Source: a virus
Virus record (IMG/VR): IMGVR_UViG_3300038696_000205
Coordinates: 1 to 64,000 of that record
Reading direction: 5' to 3' (one strand)
DNA length: 64,000 nucleotides
A model generated the notes under the pieces. The model made no database searches and had not been told where the DNA came from. It saw only the letters and a list, made by a program, of their open reading frames with translations. Below, one piece after another: positions 47,436-55,000 of the stretch. The position numbers were made by a program, and so were the translations under genes. Positions within the stretch are counted from its first letter, which is position 1, and each line of letters starts with the position of its first letter.

Positions 47436-48263
47436 TTATGCATTAACAACCTCGTTATTTTCTACATTAATAATAAAGTCGTTATTATCTAGGTTATCCT
47501 TATTAACCCCTTTTGTGCCCTTGCCAGTCATTAACTTATACTTTAGACCTACAATGACATTATCCTTATCTAAGAACCTTAAATCGCTTTCGTCACCGTT
47601 AACAACCTCATAGCCCATATAAGTTTTAGGTAAGTCGCTTTCGTTACGTACACCAAAAACCATAGCAACATTATGACCGTTTTTTAACATTGCCATACTT
47701 TTTTCATCGTTCGTTTCAGAACGGCTAAAAGTTAAATGCAAATTTTTAGGTAGGCCGGCATTATACCTTAAATAATTTTTGGTATAATCGTAAAATTGAA
47801 TTTCAGGAAATAACTCAAAGATATTTTTACCATCTTTAATCTTAAATTTCTCAAATCTAATATCAGCCGTACCGTTTAAACGTACTGCAAACTTTTTATA
47901 CCTTAATACATCACCGTTACGTTTTAGCGTTAAATCGCCTAATATGGCATCATGCTTTGCTTCTATTTTAGTTAGTTCATCTACCAACTGGTTAAGAAAT
48001 TTTACCCTATCGGCTAAAAAATACTCGGTCTTATTAACTTTGCCCGCTTGAACTTTGTCGAACCTAGCAGCACCACTACTAAAGAGACAAGCAGCAGCAC
48101 AACCCTTGCTCGCATGACTACATAAATTGATACCCTTACTATTTTGGGTAAAAGGAGACATATACATTATATAAGTGGTATATGAAAATTTTTCACCCTT
48201 AATGGTTTTGCTATTTTCAGTAGATAATAAATTGTTGGGAACTCGGTAATTTAAAGTTTTCAT
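47436..48263 (-). CDS. GP88-family protein
   Basis: ATG at 48263 follows the promoter at 48287. 275 aa with ICLCSHASKGCAAACLF-type Cys motif (NLCSHASKGCAAACLFSSGA), VRLNGTADIRFEKF, FYDYTKNYLRY and HLTFSRSETND, then VVNGDESDLRFLD. These are the conserved blocks of the Gene product 88 family (PF17338) of mobile elements and phages. The role is unknown; four invariant Cys suggest metal or Fe-S binding. Confidence 0.8.
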   Translation of the reverse strand: MKTLNYRVPNNLLSTENSKTIKGEKFSYTTYIMYMSPFTQNSKGINLCSHASKGCAAACLFSSGAARFDKVQAGKVNKTEYFLADRVKFLNQLVDELTKIEAKHDAILGDLTLKRNGDVLRYKKFAVRLNGTADIRFEKFKIKDGKNIFELFPEIQFYDYTKNYLRYNAGLPKNLHLTFSRSETNDEKSMAMLKNGHNVAMVFGVRNESDLPKTYMGYEVVNGDESDLRFLDKDNVIVGLKYKLMTGKGTKGVNKDNLDNNDFIINVENNEVVNA

Positions 48264-48286
48264 GTTGTTTGTTTTTTTGTTCAATA

Positions 48287-48318
48287 CAAAGATACAATAT
48301 ATAATTGAATTGACCTAA
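48287..48318 (-). promoter_or_regulatory. Promoter of the GP88 gene
   Basis: TTAGGTCA, 16 bases, TATCTTTG. Confidence 0.65.
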
Positions 48319-48342
48319 TAATATTAAATAAAATTTACTTAA

Positions 48343-48576
48343 TTAAAATGAACCTATAAGAGTCTGTTTAACCTGACTACCATAGCACCAACTACCATTA
48401 TCCAAAACCAGTATAACACTACGACCCCTTACATCAACCCATGGCACTTCTTCAACATCATCACCAGACTTGTTAACACAATTAATTTCAATACCTTTAA
48501 CCACCACTAACTTAGGCGCATCACTACCAAAACAACCCCTCCAAGATACTACATCACCAACTTTTAAATTTACCAT
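48343..48576 (-). CDS. Hypothetical small beta-barrel protein, 77 aa
   Basis: MVNLKVGDVVSWRGCFGSDA, VDVRGRSVILVLDNGSWCYG: the strand pattern of a small SH3-like or KOW-like barrel. Promoter at 48603. Confidence 0.6.
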   Translation of the reverse strand: MVNLKVGDVVSWRGCFGSDAPKLVVVKGIEINCVNKSGDDVEEVPWVDVRGRSVILVLDNGSWCYGSQVKQTLIGSF

Positions 48577-48602
48577 AATTTCTATTGTTTTATTTGTTCA
48601 AT

Positions 48603-48634
48603 CAAAGATACAAATTAATATCTTATAAACCTAA
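48603..48634 (-). promoter_or_regulatory. Promoter of the 77-aa gene
   Basis: TTAGGTTT, 16 bases, TATCTTTG. Confidence 0.65.
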
Positions 48635-48789
48635 TTTCCCTTATGTGATTTTAAAAACATTATAGAATTTTCATAATTCTTAATCATTTTAAAATAAGCC
48701 TTAATTATAATATCATTATCTTTAGTAAGAACTTCTAACCTTACCTTATACAATTGATATTCCAATAATTTAATAGCTAACCATTTCAT
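48631..48789 (-). CDS. Small basic protein, 52 aa
   Basis: ATG at 48789. MKWLAIKLLEYQLYKVRLEV..., ends SIMFLKSHKGN. Helical. Two bases after the 75-aa gene and its stop overlaps the next promoter. Confidence 0.55.
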   Translation of the reverse strand: MKWLAIKLLEYQLYKVRLEVLTKDNDIIIKAYFKMIKNYENSIMFLKSHKGN

Positions 48790-48791
48790 AA

Positions 48792-49019
48792 TTATAATTC
48801 TTTTAATTCATAATCCCTAGTACCAAAACCATTTACAAATAACCATGCCCGTATTTCATTCTTAGCATCATCGCCAATAGATTTTTCTATATTAAAAAAT
48901 AACTTAGGAATATCATTAACAATCTCATATACATCAATAAATATAATACCATTAAGTTCAGCCTTACCATTGCGAACCCGTGTTTGTTTATCAACCGTAA
49001 AATAAAGTCTACCTTTCAT
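48792..49019 (-). CDS. Hypothetical protein, 75 aa
   Basis: ATG at 49019 is set by the promoter at 49044; an upstream open frame reaches 49112. Product MKGRLYFTVDKQTRVRNGKA..., beta-rich then a C-terminal helix. Confidence 0.6.
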   Translation of the reverse strand: MKGRLYFTVDKQTRVRNGKAELNGIIFIDVYEIVNDIPKLFFNIEKSIGDDAKNEIRAWLFVNGFGTRDYELKEL

Positions 49020-49043
49020 AACTCCTGTTTTAATCGTTCCCCA

Positions 49044-49075
49044 CAAAGATACAAAACAATATCTTATAAACCTAA
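49044..49075 (-). promoter_or_regulatory. Promoter of the 75-aa gene
   Basis: TTAGGTTT, 16 bases, TATCTTTG. Confidence 0.65.
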
Positions 49076-49117
49076 TAAAAACATAACGAAAATAAAATAA
49101 AAATAATTGCAATTATG

Positions 49118-49149
49118 TTTGGTGGAACCAATTATTAATCGTACCTTTA
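49118..49149 (+). promoter_or_regulatory. Promoter of small RNA copy 5
   Basis: TTTGGTGG, 16 bases, TACCTTTA. Confidence 0.7.
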
Positions 49150-49150
49150 C

Positions 49151-49215
49151 AATGTGCAAGAGACACGGGCTGACCCAGCAAGTCAGAAGAGTAGACTCCA
49201 CCGAACCCTATACCC
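49151..49215 (+). ncRNA. Repeated small RNA family, copy 5
   Basis: ATGTGCAAGAGACACGGG, hairpin CTGAC-CCAGCAA-GTCAG (all Watson-Crick), AGAGTAGACTCCACCG. Compared with copy 4 the stem shows C for T at one arm, restoring G-C pairing. Confidence 0.75.
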
Positions 49216-49289
49216 AAATTTTAAATTAATAAAAAAATTTGCAAAGATAAGAAATAAATCCTACCCTCGCAAATCTTTTATGTTAAATC

Positions 49290-50219
49290 TTATACCGCCA
49301 TCTCACTAGCCGCAAATTTGAAACTCTTATCATTAATGGTATAGTTACCACTTAACATAAGGCTCTCAACCCTCCCATTGTCACGCTTAGGGGCGTTTCT
49401 ATCATGTGTTGACCATCTAGTAAACCCACTATGTAATCCCCATAGATTTTTGCCCTTATCAGATATTTGATGCCCTATATTACCATATATGGTGTCCAAT
49501 ACATTTTCAACCCTAGTAGGCAAATCTTGGTCTAACCTACTATACCCATAAACAGTCTTAACCGCCCTATGTATAGTCTTATCGTTAATATCGAACCTAC
49601 TAAATTTATTGTAGGTGTCAACCAAATTTAAAGAGTTACGCAATTGACGTTCTATCAAAGTTGGTAATTCCCCTTTACGTACATTTAAACTAGCAGTATG
49701 TTTCAACTTACTCTGACCATCTTTGTAAAATTGATAAAATTGATTCATACAACTTACAGTCAAATCACCCACACCAACACTTAAACCAGTACTACCATCA
49801 TTACTATCGACCAAGGTAATATAACGCTTAATTACATCACCGTTTACATCACCATCACCCTCTATCGATAATTGTAAAAATACCTTTCGACCACCATTAA
49901 TACTACCACCCTTAACAACGTCCAAAGTATTTGAATACTTACTAGGTAAATTCCCAATACCCTCCAACATTAATTCCACAATTTCATCATTCTGCGAAAC
50001 CGTATAACCCTTTTTAACACTATTGATAATCTCACCAGTCTTATCATTGTATAACATAAAATAAGGGGTCTTAACCTCCTCGATACATTCTACCATACCA
50101 CCATTATCACCAATGGTCAAACCATTACGCAAAGCAACACTAGGTAACTTCTCAATCCTGAAATCTAAATCATACTTAATTAAAATTTCCCTCGCCAATA
50201 CATCTAAATTCTTATCCAT
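49290..50219 (-). CDS. DUF932 phage/plasmid-like protein
   Basis: 309 aa. The start (PYFMLYNDKTGEIINSVKKG, YTVSQNDEIVELMLEG) and middle (GGRKVFLQLSIEGDG, LVDSNDGSTGLSVGVGDLTV, CMNQF) match DUF932 (TIGR03299), a family widespread on phages and plasmids, often linked to gene transfer; precise activity is unknown. Own promoter at 50248. The C-terminus SGFTRWSTHDRNAPKRDNGR is the usual tail. Confidence 0.8.
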   Translation of the reverse strand: MDKNLDVLAREILIKYDLDFRIEKLPSVALRNGLTIGDNGGMVECIEEVKTPYFMLYNDKTGEIINSVKKGYTVSQNDEIVELMLEGIGNLPSKYSNTLDVVKGGSINGGRKVFLQLSIEGDGDVNGDVIKRYITLVDSNDGSTGLSVGVGDLTVSCMNQFYQFYKDGQSKLKHTASLNVRKGELPTLIERQLRNSLNLVDTYNKFSRFDINDKTIHRAVKTVYGYSRLDQDLPTRVENVLDTIYGNIGHQISDKGKNLWGLHSGFTRWSTHDRNAPKRDNGRVESLMLSGNYTINDKSFKFAASEMAV

Positions 50220-50247
50220 AATATAACAGTTTAATTATTGTTCATGG

Positions 50248-50279
50248 CAAAGATATAACTTAATATCTTATAAACCTAA
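50248..50279 (-). promoter_or_regulatory. Promoter of the DUF932 gene
   Basis: TTAGGTTT, 16 bases, TATCTTTG. Confidence 0.65.
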
Positions 50280-50333
50280 TATTTTAATTAAAAACTTTAA
50301 AATAATTTTATTTAAAAACTTTAACATATTATA

Positions 50334-50365
50334 TTTTGTAGAACCAATTATTAATCGTACCTTTA
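50334..50365 (+). promoter_or_regulatory. Promoter of small RNA copy 6
   Basis: TTTTGTAG, 16 bases, TACCTTTA. Confidence 0.7.
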
Positions 50366-50367
50366 CA

Positions 50368-50430
50368 ATGTACAAAGATACAGGCTGACCTAACAAGTTA
50401 GAAGAGTGGACTCCGACCTACCCTATATCG
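50368..50430 (+). ncRNA. Repeated small RNA family, copy 6
   Basis: ATGTACAAAGATACAGG, hairpin CTGAC-CTAACAA-GTTAG, AGAGTGGACTCCGACCTACC. Only copy with G in GAGTGGACTCC. Confidence 0.72.
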
Positions 50431-50482
50431 AAATGTTGTCCTTATTTAGATTTAATAAAAATAAGAAAATAAATCAAAAATA

Positions 50483-50514
50483 TTTGGTAGATGGGAATAA
50501 AAACCATACCTTTG
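50483..50514 (+). promoter_or_regulatory. Promoter of a second RNA
   Basis: TTTGGTAG, 16 bases, TACCTTTG, near the end of small RNA copy 6. Confidence 0.7.
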
Positions 50515-50518
50515 CAAT

Positions 50519-50645
50519 GTATAAATGTCAAAGTGTGTTTGTGGTGGCAAGATTGCACCTAAAACGACTTAACCATATAGGTTGGGTTAACTATGCGTAT
50601 AGAGGTATTATAACGTTCTCTTGCCATCTGAACACATAAAATAAA
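50519..50645 (+). ncRNA. Candidate structured RNA, about 125 nt
   Basis: Stems TGTGTT / AACACA (50534-50539, 50631-50636) and GGTGGCAAGA / TCTTGCCATC (50543-50552, 50619-50628) enclose an inner hairpin TTAACC / GGTTAA. A 40-codon ORF starting at 50517 would begin before the likely transcript start, so RNA is favoured over protein. Confidence 0.55.
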
Positions 50646-51442
50646 TTTTAATATTAACCCATAAATAAAAATAATATGAAATAATTTGGAAATCTTAAAT
50701 ATTGTTCTTACCTTCGTAAGATATTACTTCCCATGTATAATGGAGTAAGTAAACAAATACATCCCATCCAAACGGAAGAGGGTGCAGATTTGTATATACC
50801 CATGTCAAAATGATTCTAAAAATCATAGGACGGTTGGGTGTATTGTCATGGAATATATCCACAGGACACCACCTAAAATTATACCCAGAAGTATACCGTA
50901 CCATCTGCCTTTAGGCCATACATGGCAACAGGACATGGATGTACACAATTGTGTATACATGGAGGTGCCCAAAGGTGCCTTTAGGCCATGAATGGCCACA
51001 GGACATGAATGTACAATAAAATCTAGCATGTATTCTAAGCAAAAATAGGCTTAAAATGCACAGGGATAATATTATTTAAAATTTTAGCAAAATTTATCGG
51101 CTGTTTGAAAGCTACATGATATATTTCTGCCAGTAAATACCCTCGAATATGCACATAAAACCTCTTTCCGCAACTCCACGTCCTCATCGTTACCCCTAAA
51201 TCCCACTATTTACCACTTTTTACCCCATTTTCACATTTTCATCAATATAGCGAGTACGTGCGAAGTAAGGGGCGTAAGGAACACTACAGTACCCAAATAG
51301 GTATATTAAAAGATAGTGCGTTACGTGTCCTTATTTCGCTATCTGGGTGTGCCTTTAGGCCATGAATGGCCTGTGGCCATGGATGTACACAATTGTGTAC
51401 ATAAAGGCACATAAATGTCCTATATCACATAAGGCTTTATAA
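50646..51442. other. Gene-free palindrome-rich region, possible replication origin
   Basis: About 800 bases with no convincing ORF. Contains three copies of TTTAGGCCAT plus CAGGACATGAATG/GGATGTAC-type blocks, AGGCCATGAATGGCCT palindromes, two TGTACACAATTGTGTAT/CA palindromes (50940, 51383), and a long imperfect inverted repeat with ATAGCGA / TCGCTAT ends (about 51246-51350). Confidence 0.5.
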
Positions 51443-51682
51443 TTATTCTACTAGGTTTATTTCTTGTAGGTTATTATATGATTTTCTATAGCCGTTAGTA
51501 AAGGTTATTTCTATGGTAGTCCAATTTTCTGATTTAGGCCACCAGTCGTTTGCTGATGTTGATGGTTCTAAATCTCGTGAGTGATATTCTTCTTTAACTT
51601 CTTTAATTTCCAGTTCGACCATTACTTTTGCATCGGTCATAATTTTAACTAGTTTTCCTTTCAATAGATTTGTTAGGTTCAT
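51443..51682 (-). CDS. Hypothetical protein, 79 aa
   Basis: MNLTNLLKGKLVKIMTDAKV, beta-rich, with a C-terminal NLQEINLVE helix. First gene after the gene-free region; leader of about 85 bases from the promoter at 51774. Confidence 0.6.
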   Translation of the reverse strand: MNLTNLLKGKLVKIMTDAKVMVELEIKEVKEEYHSRDLEPSTSANDWWPKSENWTTIEITFTNGYRKSYNNLQEINLVE

Positions 51683-51773
51683 ATCCTTATTTTTATATTA
51701 TTGTTTAATGAGATATTGTGTTGCAAAGCATCCGCTAAAGTTTTCTAGGAAGACTACATCTTATTTCCTTTGG

Positions 51774-51805
51774 TAAAGATAATGAATATTTGTTTAATGT
51801 GCAAA
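51774..51805 (-). promoter_or_regulatory. Promoter, TTTGCACA type
   Basis: TTTGCACA, 16 bases, TATCTTTA. Confidence 0.6.
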
Positions 51806-51848
51806 TATTATTTAGATTTATTTTCTAACTTCTTCAAGGTTTAACGTT

Positions 51849-51968
51849 TTATTTTAAAACCAATTGACCTTTAATTTTAGGATTTGCTATCTCGTAACTA
51901 ACAAGAACAAATCCTTTTTGTCCGTTGTGTTCTACCTCAAAATAATTTTCGTTAAGAATTGCTCTCAT
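51849..51968 (-). CDS. Small hypothetical protein, 39 aa
   Basis: ATG at 51968. MRAILNENYFEVEHNGQKGF..., ends KIKGQLVLK. Sits 11 bases after the 62-aa gene. Confidence 0.5.
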   Translation of the reverse strand: MRAILNENYFEVEHNGQKGFVLVSYEIANPKIKGQLVLK

Positions 51969-51979
51969 GGTTGTATTGT

Positions 51980-52168
51980 TTAATGTTGCACCACCTTATC
52001 TTGCCAGTCATACCAATCATCATCGTCCGATGCGCCTAGGGCTATGGCTTTTTCGTAATTCGACATTTGCTCATTGGCTAGTTGTAATTGAATTGCACCT
52101 AGTCCTGTATTTGCATTGGCAAAATTATAAATTGCATTTTCCTTTACTCCCCCTACTGTTAAACCCAT
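51980..52168 (-). CDS. Hypothetical protein, 62 aa
   Basis: MGLTVGGVKENAIYNFANAN, then a helix with YEKAIALGASDDDDWYDW. Promoter at 52187. Unknown. Confidence 0.55.
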   Translation of the reverse strand: MGLTVGGVKENAIYNFANANTGLGAIQLQLANEQMSNYEKAIALGASDDDDWYDWQDKVVQH

Positions 52169-52186
52169 GTTTTAATTATTAGATTA

Positions 52187-52218
52187 CAAAGATAGATTCA
52201 CTATCTTTAATGTGCAAG
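52187..52218 (-). promoter_or_regulatory. Promoter, CTTGCACA type
   Basis: CTTGCACA, 16 bases, TATCTTTG. Confidence 0.65.
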
Positions 52219-52220
52219 TA

Positions 52221-52415
52221 TTATTTCTTTGTTTTTAATGCTATGACCTCTATTTTTTCACACTTTTCACATGTTCTTGTTAGTAGCATGTTACCCGACC
52301 TACCTTTGTCGTCCATTTTTTCATCTTCAAAATGTCTGAATTTGAAGTCTGCCCAATAGTGTCCACAAAGATATTGTTTAATATTTCTTATATGTTGTTG
52401 TATTATTTTTAACAT
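52221..52415 (-). CDS. Small zinc-finger-like protein, 64 aa
   Basis: CGHYWADFKFRHFED and RTCEKCEKIE give three Cys and a His spaced as in a zinc ribbon. Follows the 100-aa gene by 2 bases. Confidence 0.55.
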   Translation of the reverse strand: MLKIIQQHIRNIKQYLCGHYWADFKFRHFEDEKMDDKGRSGNMLLTRTCEKCEKIEVIALKTKK

Positions 52416-52417
52416 AC

Positions 52418-52720
52418 CTAATATTTTTGCCAGTCATTATTATTTATATTATATTCACCCAACATCATACCTCGACCATTAGGGGAGTATGATTGTACCG
52501 TAATTTTATTTTCTGTAACCCGTTTTACCCTTCCCCTATATACCCCAAATGGAGTATCCATAAATACTTTATCGTTTACTTCTAAAGTTTGTACGACTGT
52601 TAGGTTTATTTTGGCTAGGATAAGGTTTCTTTTATATCTTTCATCCTTACTAAGATTAACGGCATTAATTATGTGTTGCGTATCCATCTTAATCGTTAAT
52701 AGTTCTTCGTTTGTAAACAT
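52418..52720 (-). CDS. Hypothetical protein, 100 aa
   Basis: Second half is a probable SH3-like barrel (DKVFMDTPFGVYRGRVKRVT, ENKITVQSYSP). Near the lipoprotein gene. Unknown. Confidence 0.55.
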   Translation of the reverse strand: MFTNEELLTIKMDTQHIINAVNLSKDERYKRNLILAKINLTVVQTLEVNDKVFMDTPFGVYRGRVKRVTENKITVQSYSPNGRGMMLGEYNINNNDWQKY

Positions 52721-52731
52721 ATTATTTTATT

Positions 52732-52971
52732 TTAATTGTTGTAATAGATGTGTATAGGGTTATTGCAGTTTCCCTTATGAGCCATAAAACCAGAATTTGT
52801 TGTTCCCATAGTAATATATTGGCAATTATCTATATAGATAATTTTATGGCGTGGTTGGGTTTCTTTCTCACTTACAATATCATAATCCTTTTTACAGCCC
52901 AGTACACCTAGTAGTACAAGGGCTAATAGGGTGAATATTGCGTGGGCGACATTAAATTTATTTCTTTTCAT
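52732..52971 (-). CDS. Small lipoprotein, 79 aa
   Basis: Signal peptide with lipobox ALVLLGVLGC, the Cys at about residue 26, and then 53 residues in the periplasm or on the surface (DNCQYITMGTTNSGFMAHKG). Could be a superinfection or spanin-like protein, since two membrane ORFs follow, but neither is shown. Confidence 0.7.
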   Translation of the reverse strand: MKRNKFNVAHAIFTLLALVLLGVLGCKKDYDIVSEKETQPRHKIIYIDNCQYITMGTTNSGFMAHKGNCNNPIHIYYNN

Positions 52972-52978
52972 ATTGATA

Positions 52979-53059
52979 TTATTTGTTCATCATTGCTATT
53001 AGTATTAACAGAATGAGGAATATTAGGTTTACTATGTGTTTTTTATATTCTGTTTTCAT
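52979..53059 (-). CDS. Very small membrane peptide, 26 aa
   Basis: ATG at 53059, product MKTEYKKHIVNLIFLILLIL... with one hydrophobic helix. Overlaps the 70-aa gene by 17 bases. Confidence 0.4.
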   Translation of the reverse strand: MKTEYKKHIVNLIFLILLILIAMMNK

Positions 53060-53255
53060 CATCTTTTTTATTTTTCTTATTAATGATATTTCGTTCGTTA
53101 AAGAATATGAACAAGAGCATCGTTAATGTAAACCCCATATAAATCATACTGAAAACAACTTGCTTTTGTACGATTAGGACGTAGCTACCAAGACCTAGTG
53201 TAAGTGCTACCCTAAGTACGGTGTTTATAATATTTTGTTTATGCTCCTTATTCAT
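53043..53255 (-). CDS. Membrane protein, 70 aa
   Basis: Two hydrophobic segments (VLRVALTLGLGSYVLIV and FSMIYMGFTLTMLLFIFF) and a basic C-terminus. Promoter at 53274. Function unknown. Confidence 0.6.
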   Translation of the reverse strand: MNKEHKQNIINTVLRVALTLGLGSYVLIVQKQVVFSMIYMGFTLTMLLFIFFNERNIINKKNKKDDENRI

Positions 53256-53273
53256 TTTGTTTTATTTATATTG

Positions 53274-53305
53274 CAAATATACTCCAAATAAATTTAACTT
53301 GCAAA
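53274..53305 (-). promoter_or_regulatory. Promoter, TTTGCAAG type
   Basis: TTTGCAAG, 16 bases, TATATTTG. Confidence 0.6.
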
Positions 53306-53307
53306 TA

Positions 53308-53610
53308 TTATTTTTGCAATTGTTTAATTTTATTTAATAAGTTCTTCTTTTTTAAGTTTGCAACTTTTCTTTTTTCAATAATATTTTTGGTTTTCCTCAT
53401 ACCCTCATTATATTTTAGGGTAAGGATTTCATCGGTATCATTAACGTTTAGGTCGAAGTAATACAATACATACCCTTTGTACCAAAAATTAACGGAATTA
53501 TGGTCTTTGTAACCCACCGCATATATTCCGAACATACCAACTCTTCTTAAAAGAAATATTATTATTATTATGGCAACCATTCCTACCATTGATATTATTA
53601 ATTGTTCCAT
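53308..53610 (-). CDS. Membrane-anchored protein, 100 aa
   Basis: N-terminal helix IISMVGMVAIIIIIFLL, then a domain with NFWYKGYVLYYFDLNVNDTD and a Lys-rich coiled tail. Unknown. Confidence 0.6.
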   Translation of the reverse strand: MEQLIISMVGMVAIIIIIFLLRRVGMFGIYAVGYKDHNSVNFWYKGYVLYYFDLNVNDTDEILTLKYNEGMRKTKNIIEKRKVANLKKKNLLNKIKQLQK

Positions 53611-53630
53611 TTTATTTCGTTATTAAACTA

Positions 53631-53993
53631 TTAGTAACCCCTAAGGTTTTTAAAATCCTCATATATTTCGTCTGGCGTTTTATCTCCACACGGGTTTAGG
53701 ATTTCCTCTAACGCTTTCTTTCCTTGCTCTCCATTACTTAATCTATCATACCAAATAGTTGCTTCCAATGAGCCTTCCACTTGTATGTCCTCTAGTTCTG
53801 AATCATGTATGACCGTATACGTTCTATTATCCCATTCAGTACCCTTTAGGCATAGTTTGTATGTCACACTACCCACTGGGTATATATCGTCCATTTCGGG
53901 GTCTTGGTGATGTGTTGAGGCTGTAAGTATATTTAAGGTCTTGCCCTTATATACGTACCTTGAAGAATCTTTAACTTTTGCCGTACCTTTCAT
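53631..53993 (-). CDS. Hypothetical protein, 120 aa
   Basis: Beta-rich first half (YKGKTLNILTASTHHQDPEM), helical end (QGKKALEEILNPCGDKTPDE). Overlaps the upstream gene by 23 bases. Confidence 0.6.
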   Translation of the reverse strand: MKGTAKVKDSSRYVYKGKTLNILTASTHHQDPEMDDIYPVGSVTYKLCLKGTEWDNRTYTVIHDSELEDIQVEGSLEATIWYDRLSNGEQGKKALEEILNPCGDKTPDEIYEDFKNLRGY

Positions 53994-54393
53994 TTTTATA
54001 TTTTAAAAATTTTCCTCTGTTAATACCGTACTTTAAATATTGTATGTTAGATTCCCCACACGTTGTTAGTTTATTGTTCTTCCAATTAAATGATGAATCG
54101 TGCATAGCTTGTAGCTTTTTCCATAGCTTAGTACTAAACCCTCTATATTGTGGTTTAAACACCTCTTGTCCTAATTTTTTAATTAAAAAAGAAACGTCAA
54201 AACCAGTATTATACAGGTCATAGTTCATAACGTCTTGGTCAAGGCATCTACCAACAGCGCACATATTACCCTCTTCTGATTTATATACACATAGGGTCGT
54301 ACCGACAAGTACACCTCGTCTTGATGGGTCTTCGGTGTAGTATTGAACTGTTTCGTCCAGTAAAGCTAATTGTTCATCTATTGTTCTTGACAT
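53971..54393 (-). CDS. Conserved phage protein, 140 aa
   Basis: YTEDPSRRGVLVGTTLCVYK, then EEGNMCAVGRCL, resembling a family frequent in phages in which C-x-x-GRC-type residues follow a Y-x-x-DPSRR segment. Role unknown. Promoter with palindrome at 54420. Confidence 0.6.
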   Translation of the reverse strand: MSRTIDEQLALLDETVQYYTEDPSRRGVLVGTTLCVYKSEEGNMCAVGRCLDQDVMNYDLYNTGFDVSFLIKKLGQEVFKPQYRGFSTKLWKKLQAMHDSSFNWKNNKLTTCGESNIQYLKYGINRGKFLKYKNERYGKS

Positions 54394-54419
54394 AATCGAT
54401 ATGTTTTAGTTATCTTAGA

Positions 54420-54451
54420 CAAAGATAGTGATAATATTTGGTCTGACCAAA
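54420..54451 (-). promoter_or_regulatory. Promoter with palindromic -33 region
   Basis: TTTGGTCA, 16 bases, TATCTTTG; TTTGGTCAGACCAAA is a perfect inverted repeat (54437-54451). Confidence 0.6.
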
Positions 54452-54460
54452 CATTATTCT

Positions 54461-54820
54461 TTAATATTCTTTAATATTTTTTTCTATTTTTGTTCTAAGT
54501 CTGTCCACATACTCCATTAACTTATCTTGTGGCATTTCTTCCATACCCATTTTAAGAATATCGTTTAATATTGTGTAGCTTCTGGGCAGATTAATAAAAT
54601 CCAAGACTATTAAATTTTCTTTTAATCTGTTATAATGGGAGATAAATGTTTCTTCTAATAGGTGGAAAAAATCACCTTCAATTTCAAATTCTGGAATACC
54701 GAATAATTCTTCTAAGTACCAATTTATACCATCTTCATCGCATAACCTTACGTAGCATTTACCTTCGTACTCCATTACATGAGAATCTTGGGATGCTATA
54801 AATTTTACATTAGTTTTCAT
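54461..54820 (-). CDS. Hypothetical protein, 119 aa
   Basis: ATG at 54820 is favoured because the upstream part of the open frame lies within the zinc-finger gene. MKTNVKFIASQDSHVMEYEG..., then helical (LEETFISHYNRLKENLIVLD). Unknown. Confidence 0.6.
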   Translation of the reverse strand: MKTNVKFIASQDSHVMEYEGKCYVRLCDEDGINWYLEELFGIPEFEIEGDFFHLLEETFISHYNRLKENLIVLDFINLPRSYTILNDILKMGMEEMPQDKLMEYVDRLRTKIEKNIKEY

Positions 54821-54989
54821 ATTTTCGTATTTTTTGTTTACCAGTACCCTTACATAAGCCACATTTTGGACTTCCATCATCGTCATAATAACCACTACCA
54901 TTACAAGCACCGCAAGGTTCTTCCTTAACACCCTTTACGTATTTGTTATAATGTTCCGTTCTTTTTAATTTTCTTTCGTGAAAGCTCAT
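54810..54989 (-). CDS. DnaJ-type zinc-finger small protein, 59 aa
   Basis: ATG at 54989. Contains CGACNGSGYYDDDGSPKCGL and CKGTG, two C-x-x-C-x-G-x-G units as in the DnaJ central domain, forming one zinc site. Overlaps the next gene by 11 bases. Probable RNA/protein-binding accessory; unknown partner. Confidence 0.65.
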   Translation of the reverse strand: MSFHERKLKRTEHYNKYVKGVKEEPCGACNGSGYYDDDGSPKCGLCKGTGKQKIRKYEN

Positions 54990-55000
54990 TATAAAGTTTT

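Noticed and set aside
50406-50639. A 77-codon ORF as a protein gene
   Set aside because: It starts inside small RNA copy 6, crosses a promoter, and its only later ATG coincides with the likely transcription start; the RNA hairpin explains the region better.
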